A DNA stretch of 10,198 nucleotides from Desulfobacteraceae bacterium (GTDB lineage: Bacteria; Desulfobacterota; DSM-4660; Desulfatiglandales; B25-G16): assembly GCA_030615565.1 (NCBI GenBank), contig JAUWZC010000070.1, positions 1-10,198 on the forward strand. The letters are read 5' to 3'. The translations under genes and the position numbers were made by a program. Position 1 is the stretch's first letter. Every line of letters starts with the position of its first letter. The notes beneath the pieces were generated by a model. It did no database searches, was not told the DNA's origin, and worked only from the letters and a program-made list of their open reading frames with translations. This document shows positions 7,978-10,198 of this stretch, in pieces.

Positions 7978-8652
7978 CTAAAACGTTTGGCTTAAATACC
8001 TAGTTATTCGTGATTGAAAAAGTTGAACGTGCTCGACAGCGGTCTTTTTTAGTAATTCAATATCCCTCTTTCGAAGATCAGTAATGATTCTTTTATGCTG
8101 CTCTTTGACTTTTTGAAAATGTTTTTCAAGGGTATTGCCAGTAGCAAATTCTTTACTGAAACAGAGGAATGCCAGTCTTTGTCCCTGATTTTGCAATCTT
8201 TCCACAAAGTCAAAAAGATGGGTATTATTTGTTGCTTGCGCAATTTGTCTATGAAAAAGGCTATTTTGGGTTGTGATCTCAAGATAGTTTCTTTTATCAA
8301 TGGCCTTGTTGATCTTTTCATGTATCCCTTCTAAATTTTTTAATTCTTTTTGGCTGATCCTTAAAGGAGCTATTTGAGCAATGGTCATCTCTATAGGCAG
8401 TAATGCTTCAAAATAATCTTTGACACTTTTAAACGATATCTCTTTCACATAGATTCCACTATGATTATGATAATCAATAAGATTTTCAGCCTGAAGCCTA
8501 AAAAGGGCTTCTCTGATAGGGGTCCTGCTCAGAGAAAGCATAGAGCATAGATTTTTCTCGTCTAACCTTTCACCTGGCCTTAGTTCAGAACTGACAATCA
8601 TATTCTTTAATGTCTGAAAGGCTTTTTGGCTTAGGGTAATCTTTTTGTCCAT
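7978..8652 (-). CDS. GntR-family transcriptional regulator, FCD (FadR) subfamily
   Basis: This is a DNA-binding regulator, probably a repressor that senses the pathway substrate or a metabolite. The 224 residues divide into an N-terminal winged helix (about 8-72), with SRTPIREALFRLQAENLI at 42-59 as the recognition-helix signature and PGERLDEKNL before it, and an all-helical FCD ligand domain (about 78-215). The FCD metal/ligand pocket looks intact, with N130 and H134 (NSLFH), H186 (QHKRI) and H208 (EHVQLF); Asn replaces the commoner Asp at the first position. It is the first gene of the operon, 17 bases from hyuA, so it probably controls both itself and the downstream genes. The ATG at 8650-8652 has only a poor Shine-Dalgarno (TACTGAAA), consistent with low expression. 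The stop is TAG. The gene is visibly more AT-rich than the other coding regions. Confidence 0.92.
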   Translation of the reverse strand: MDKKITLSQKAFQTLKNMIVSSELRPGERLDEKNLCSMLSLSRTPIREALFRLQAENLIDYHNHSGIYVKEISFKSVKDYFEALLPIEMTIAQIAPLRISQKELKNLEGIHEKINKAIDKRNYLEITTQNSLFHRQIAQATNNTHLFDFVERLQNQGQRLAFLCFSKEFATGNTLEKHFQKVKEQHKRIITDLRKRDIELLKKTAVEHVQLFQSRITRYLSQTF

Positions 8653-8928
8653 TTTCAGTATTAAGAATGTTTAAATATTAAGGGATAATAGTTTGTTACT
8701 TAAAATAAATTATATATTTTAGGCATATTTTTATTATATAAAAAAAATTAAATCAATATATTTTTTTATTGACAGATTTTTTGCCAATTTGTTATGGAGA
8801 TTTTCAAAATTTTGGAGTATTTAGAGAAAATAGTTATTTATCCTGGTTGTTCCGCGCCGAAATATTAAGAATAAAGGAAATTAAGTTTTAAATCTGTGAT
8901 TGGAGTGAAAAACATAAGTAACTATTGA
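8653..8928. other. AT-rich non-coding promoter region upstream of gntR
   Basis: This first part of the divergent intergenic region has no ORF I can support. It is extremely AT-rich, with several TATAAT-like words on the minus strand (for example the complement of 8709-8714 and of 8733-8738), none with a well-placed -35 box, so the gntR promoter is probably here but cannot be pinned down. TAAAATA at 8701-8707 pairs with TATTTTA at 8715-8721. A lone GC-rich near-palindrome TTCCGCGCCGAA sits at 8850-8861 and is unexplained. Confidence 0.4.
8769..8787. promoter_or_regulatory. Imperfect inverted repeat TTGACA-N7-TGCCAA, possible operator or -35 element
   Basis: TTGACA at 8769-8774 and TGCCAA at 8782-8787 form an inverted repeat with one mismatch and a 7-base spacer. 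The left arm is a consensus -35 hexamer on the plus strand, followed 18 bases later by TATGGA with an extended TG (8790-8791). That would be a plus-strand promoter about 440 bases upstream of the methyltransferase gene. The right arm read on the minus strand is TTGGCA. An operator for the GntR regulator is equally possible. It does not match the FadR-type TNGTNNNACNA pattern. Confidence 0.3.
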
Positions 8929-8954
8929 GCCACCAAGCCACAAAGACACAAAGA

Positions 8955-8974
8955 CCTGCCCGACGGACGGCAGG
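8955..8974. repeat. GC-rich hairpin inside the repeat element
   Basis: CCTGCC at 8955-8960 pairs with GGCAGG at 8969-8974 around an 8-base loop, directly after the left terminal repeat, and is followed by CGGGG. It is a sharp GC island in AT-rich surroundings. Short CCTGCC/GGCAGG hairpins of this kind can themselves be dispersed repeats, so this may be one repeat nested in another. Confidence 0.5.
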
Positions 8975-9013
8975 CGGGGAAGATGAATATAAATTGAGTA
9001 TCGGAGTTTTCTC

Positions 9014-9077
9014 ATTAATGAGCCTTATGCTCATTAATTTCAATGCGTCAAGCATTAATGCGCCTGAGGCGCATTAA
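9014..9077. repeat. Three adjacent stem-loops sharing a TTAATG core
   Basis: Stem 1 is ATTAATGAGC (9014-9023) with GCTCATTAAT (9029-9038), ten perfect pairs and a 5-base loop. Stem 2 is AATGC (9042-9046) with GCATT (9052-9056). Stem 3 is TTAATGCGCCT (9055-9065) with AGGCGCATTAA (9067-9077), eleven symmetric pairs about one base. Stems 2 and 3 share bases 9055-9056, so they compete at the edge. Neither strand has a T run after stem 3, so these are not ordinary terminators. They fill the centre of the 204-bp repeat. Confidence 0.6.
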
Positions 9078-9132
9078 AAAGGTTATTATAAAGAATAATT
9101 CTATAATCTTGGTGTCTTGGTGCCTTTGTGGC

Positions 9133-9245
9133 AAAATATCTGAGTAATTACAAACATAAAAACACTTTTGGCAACGTGATCTATTGACCACAGGGTTTAT
9201 TGAGAAATTTTTATGCCGGAAAAAATACAATAAGGAGGATAAGAA
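9133..9245 (+). promoter_or_regulatory. Leader of the methyltransferase gene with strong ribosome binding site
   Basis: AAGGAGG at 9232-9238 is a near-perfect Shine-Dalgarno seven bases before the ATG at 9246 and fixes that start. A TTGACC (9184-9189) could be a -35 box, but only weak -10 words (TTTTTA at 9208-9213, spacing 18) follow, so the promoter is unresolved. I recognise no riboswitch here. Confidence 0.5.
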
Positions 9246-10198
9246 ATGACAAAGATTTGCAGCAATCAGTACGCGATAAATGGCCCCTATGGACGAAAGT
9301 TATCAGATGACCAATGCCAGAAGCTTTACTGGGCCTGTTTAGAGATCTTGGAACATACAGGGGTTCGGATGTACGAGCAGGAGGCGGTGGATTTGCTCAA
9401 AAAGGCAGGGGCATCTGTGACCGATGGGAACAGGGTACACATCCCAGGGTGGTTGGTGGAGAAAGCGTTCAGCACCGTGCCAAAAAGTGTAACGCTTTGC
9501 GACCGAGATGGCAATCGCGTAATCCGGGCTGAAGGGCATCGAAGCTACTTCGGCACTGGGTCGGACTGTCTCCACATTCTGGACCATCGAACAGGTGAAT
9601 ATCGAAACTCTGTCTTGCAAGACATTGTCGAAGGGATGACAGTTTGCGACGCTTTGGAACACATTGATTTCGTAATGTGCATGTTTTTGCCATCAGATGT
9701 ACCGCAGAATATTATGGACCGGTACCAGATGGAAGCCATGCTCAACAACACCGCAAAGCCCATTATTTTCGTTACCACAGAATTAACCGGCTGCGTGGAT
9801 GCTGTTGAAATGGCCGAAGTAGTGGCAGGTGGATCGAAGGAACTAAAGCGGAATCCGATAGCTGCTTGCTACATCAACGTTACCACCGGACTGCGCCATA
9901 ATAAGGAAGCCCTGCAAAAGTTGCTCTATCTCTCGGGCAAAGGACTCCCTCTCACTTATGTTCCTTCCGCCCAGGGTGGAATGACAGCTCCGGTTACGAT
10001 TGCAGCGACCATGGCTGTAAACAACGCCGGTGTGCTGGCAGGTTTGGTATTATCACAGCTTAAGCGAGAGGGTGCGCCGTTCATTATGCCCGGATGGGGT
10101 GGTAACATGCTAGACATGAAAACAACGGTTCAGCCTTATTCTGACCCGGAAAAAAGAGCTCAAGCAATTGATTTCGCGCACTATTTAGGACTCCCCTC
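9246..10198 (+). CDS. mttB: Trimethylamine methyltransferase (MttB) family protein, N-terminal part
   Basis: This is a partial gene, cut off by the window edge after 317 codons of an expected 480-500. The family transfers a methyl group from a quaternary or tertiary amine (trimethylamine, glycine betaine, carnitine and similar) to a cob(I)alamin corrinoid protein in the cytoplasm. Family landmarks are YFGTGSD at 101-107 with ILDHRTGEYR at 111-120, DALEHIDFV near 135-143, the TIM-barrel signature SAQGGMTAPVTIAATM at 241-256, and GVLAGLVLSQLKREGAPFIM at 262-281. The frame is open throughout, with no in-frame TAG. In pyrrolysine members the amber codon comes at about residue 330, just past the edge, so the subtype is undecided. 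The ATG is set by AAGGAGG. It is divergent from the gntR operon, and is visibly richer in GC than gntR. The partner corrinoid protein (MttC-like) and any regulator would lie to the right. Confidence 0.9.
   Translation, partial: MTKICSNQYAINGPYGRKLSDDQCQKLYWACLEILEHTGVRMYEQEAVDLLKKAGASVTDGNRVHIPGWLVEKAFSTVPKSVTLCDRDGNRVIRAEGHRSYFGTGSDCLHILDHRTGEYRNSVLQDIVEGMTVCDALEHIDFVMCMFLPSDVPQNIMDRYQMEAMLNNTAKPIIFVTTELTGCVDAVEMAEVVAGGSKELKRNPIAACYINVTTGLRHNKEALQKLLYLSGKGLPLTYVPSAQGGMTAPVTIAATMAVNNAGVLAGLVLSQLKREGAPFIMPGWGGNMLDMKTTVQPYSDPEKRAQAIDFAHYLGLP

Larger units (their letters stand above)
8929..9132. repeat. 204-bp palindromic repeat element with 26-bp terminal inverted repeats
   Basis: The left end (8929-8954, starting GCCACCAAGCCACAAAG) matches the reverse complement of the right end (9107-9132, ending CCTTTGTGGC) at 22 of 26 positions. 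The ends are built of short CACAAAG/CACCAAG units. Inside are a GC-rich hairpin (8955-8974), three adjacent stem-loops (9014-9077) and an AT-rich near-palindrome at about 9085-9106. There is no ORF, so it is non-autonomous. The architecture resembles a MITE or a large REP-like dispersed repeat. I see no clear target duplication, but TATT lies six bases outside the left end, mirrored by AATA outside the right. CCACAAAG-type repeats are familiar to me from environmental bacterial genomes, though I cannot name a family. Confidence 0.65.

Noticed and set aside
9014..9077. CRISPR-like repeats
   Set aside because: The repeated words are palindromic arms with almost no spacer sequence; there is no regular repeat-spacer pattern and no cas gene.
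9116..9134. Sigma-54-like GG-N10-GC pattern (TTGGTGCC...GGCAA) upstream of the methyltransferase gene
   Set aside because: It falls wholly inside the right terminal repeat of the 204-bp element and matches the consensus only partly, so it is most likely a by-product of the repeat.
9339..9778. Several minus-strand open frames opposite the methyltransferase gene
   Set aside because: They overlap a plus-strand frame with strong MttB motifs and a good ribosome binding site. None has family features.

Overview
The window comes from a bacterium, probably Gram-negative and plausibly an anaerobe of the Desulfobacterota type. The clues are a periplasmic-binding-protein TRAP transporter, a trimethylamine-methyltransferase-family (MttB) gene, canonical Shine-Dalgarno sites, and a repeat whose ends resemble the CCACAAAG-type dispersed repeats I associate with uncultured deltaproteobacteria. 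The taxonomic call is inference; there is no rRNA or marker gene here.

Positions 8652 down to 143 (minus strand) hold one long, tightly packed gene set. In transcription order it is a GntR/FCD regulator, HyuA (hydantoinase/oxoprolinase subunit A), HyuB (subunit B, overlapping hyuA by 4 bases at a GTG start), an Asp/Glu/hydantoin-family racemase with both catalytic cysteines, then the three TRAP transporter parts: DctP (secreted binding protein), DctM (large permease) and DctQ (small permease). This reads as a self-contained, regulated module that imports an organic anion, interconverts its stereoisomers and opens a cyclic amide (hydantoin- or 5-oxoproline-like) with ATP. The exact substrate cannot be read from the sequence. 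The transporter order is P-M-Q, with M before Q, and two stem-loops lie between dctP and dctM.

The 593-base divergent intergenic region (8653-9245) has three parts. There is an AT-rich promoter zone next to gntR. Next comes a 204-bp repeat (8929-9132) bounded by 26-bp imperfect terminal inverted repeats, enclosing a GC-rich hairpin and a run of three adjacent stem-loops. Last is a leader with a strong ribosome binding site.

On the plus strand, from 9246 and running off the right edge, is the N-terminal 317 codons of an MttB-family corrinoid-dependent methyltransferase. The window stops just before the region where pyrrolysine-containing members carry their in-frame TAG, so its type (Pyl trimethylamine enzyme, or non-Pyl betaine/carnitine-type enzyme) is undecided. 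The left edge (1-142), downstream of dctQ, has no gene but carries a perfect 14-bp inverted repeat spanning 32-127.
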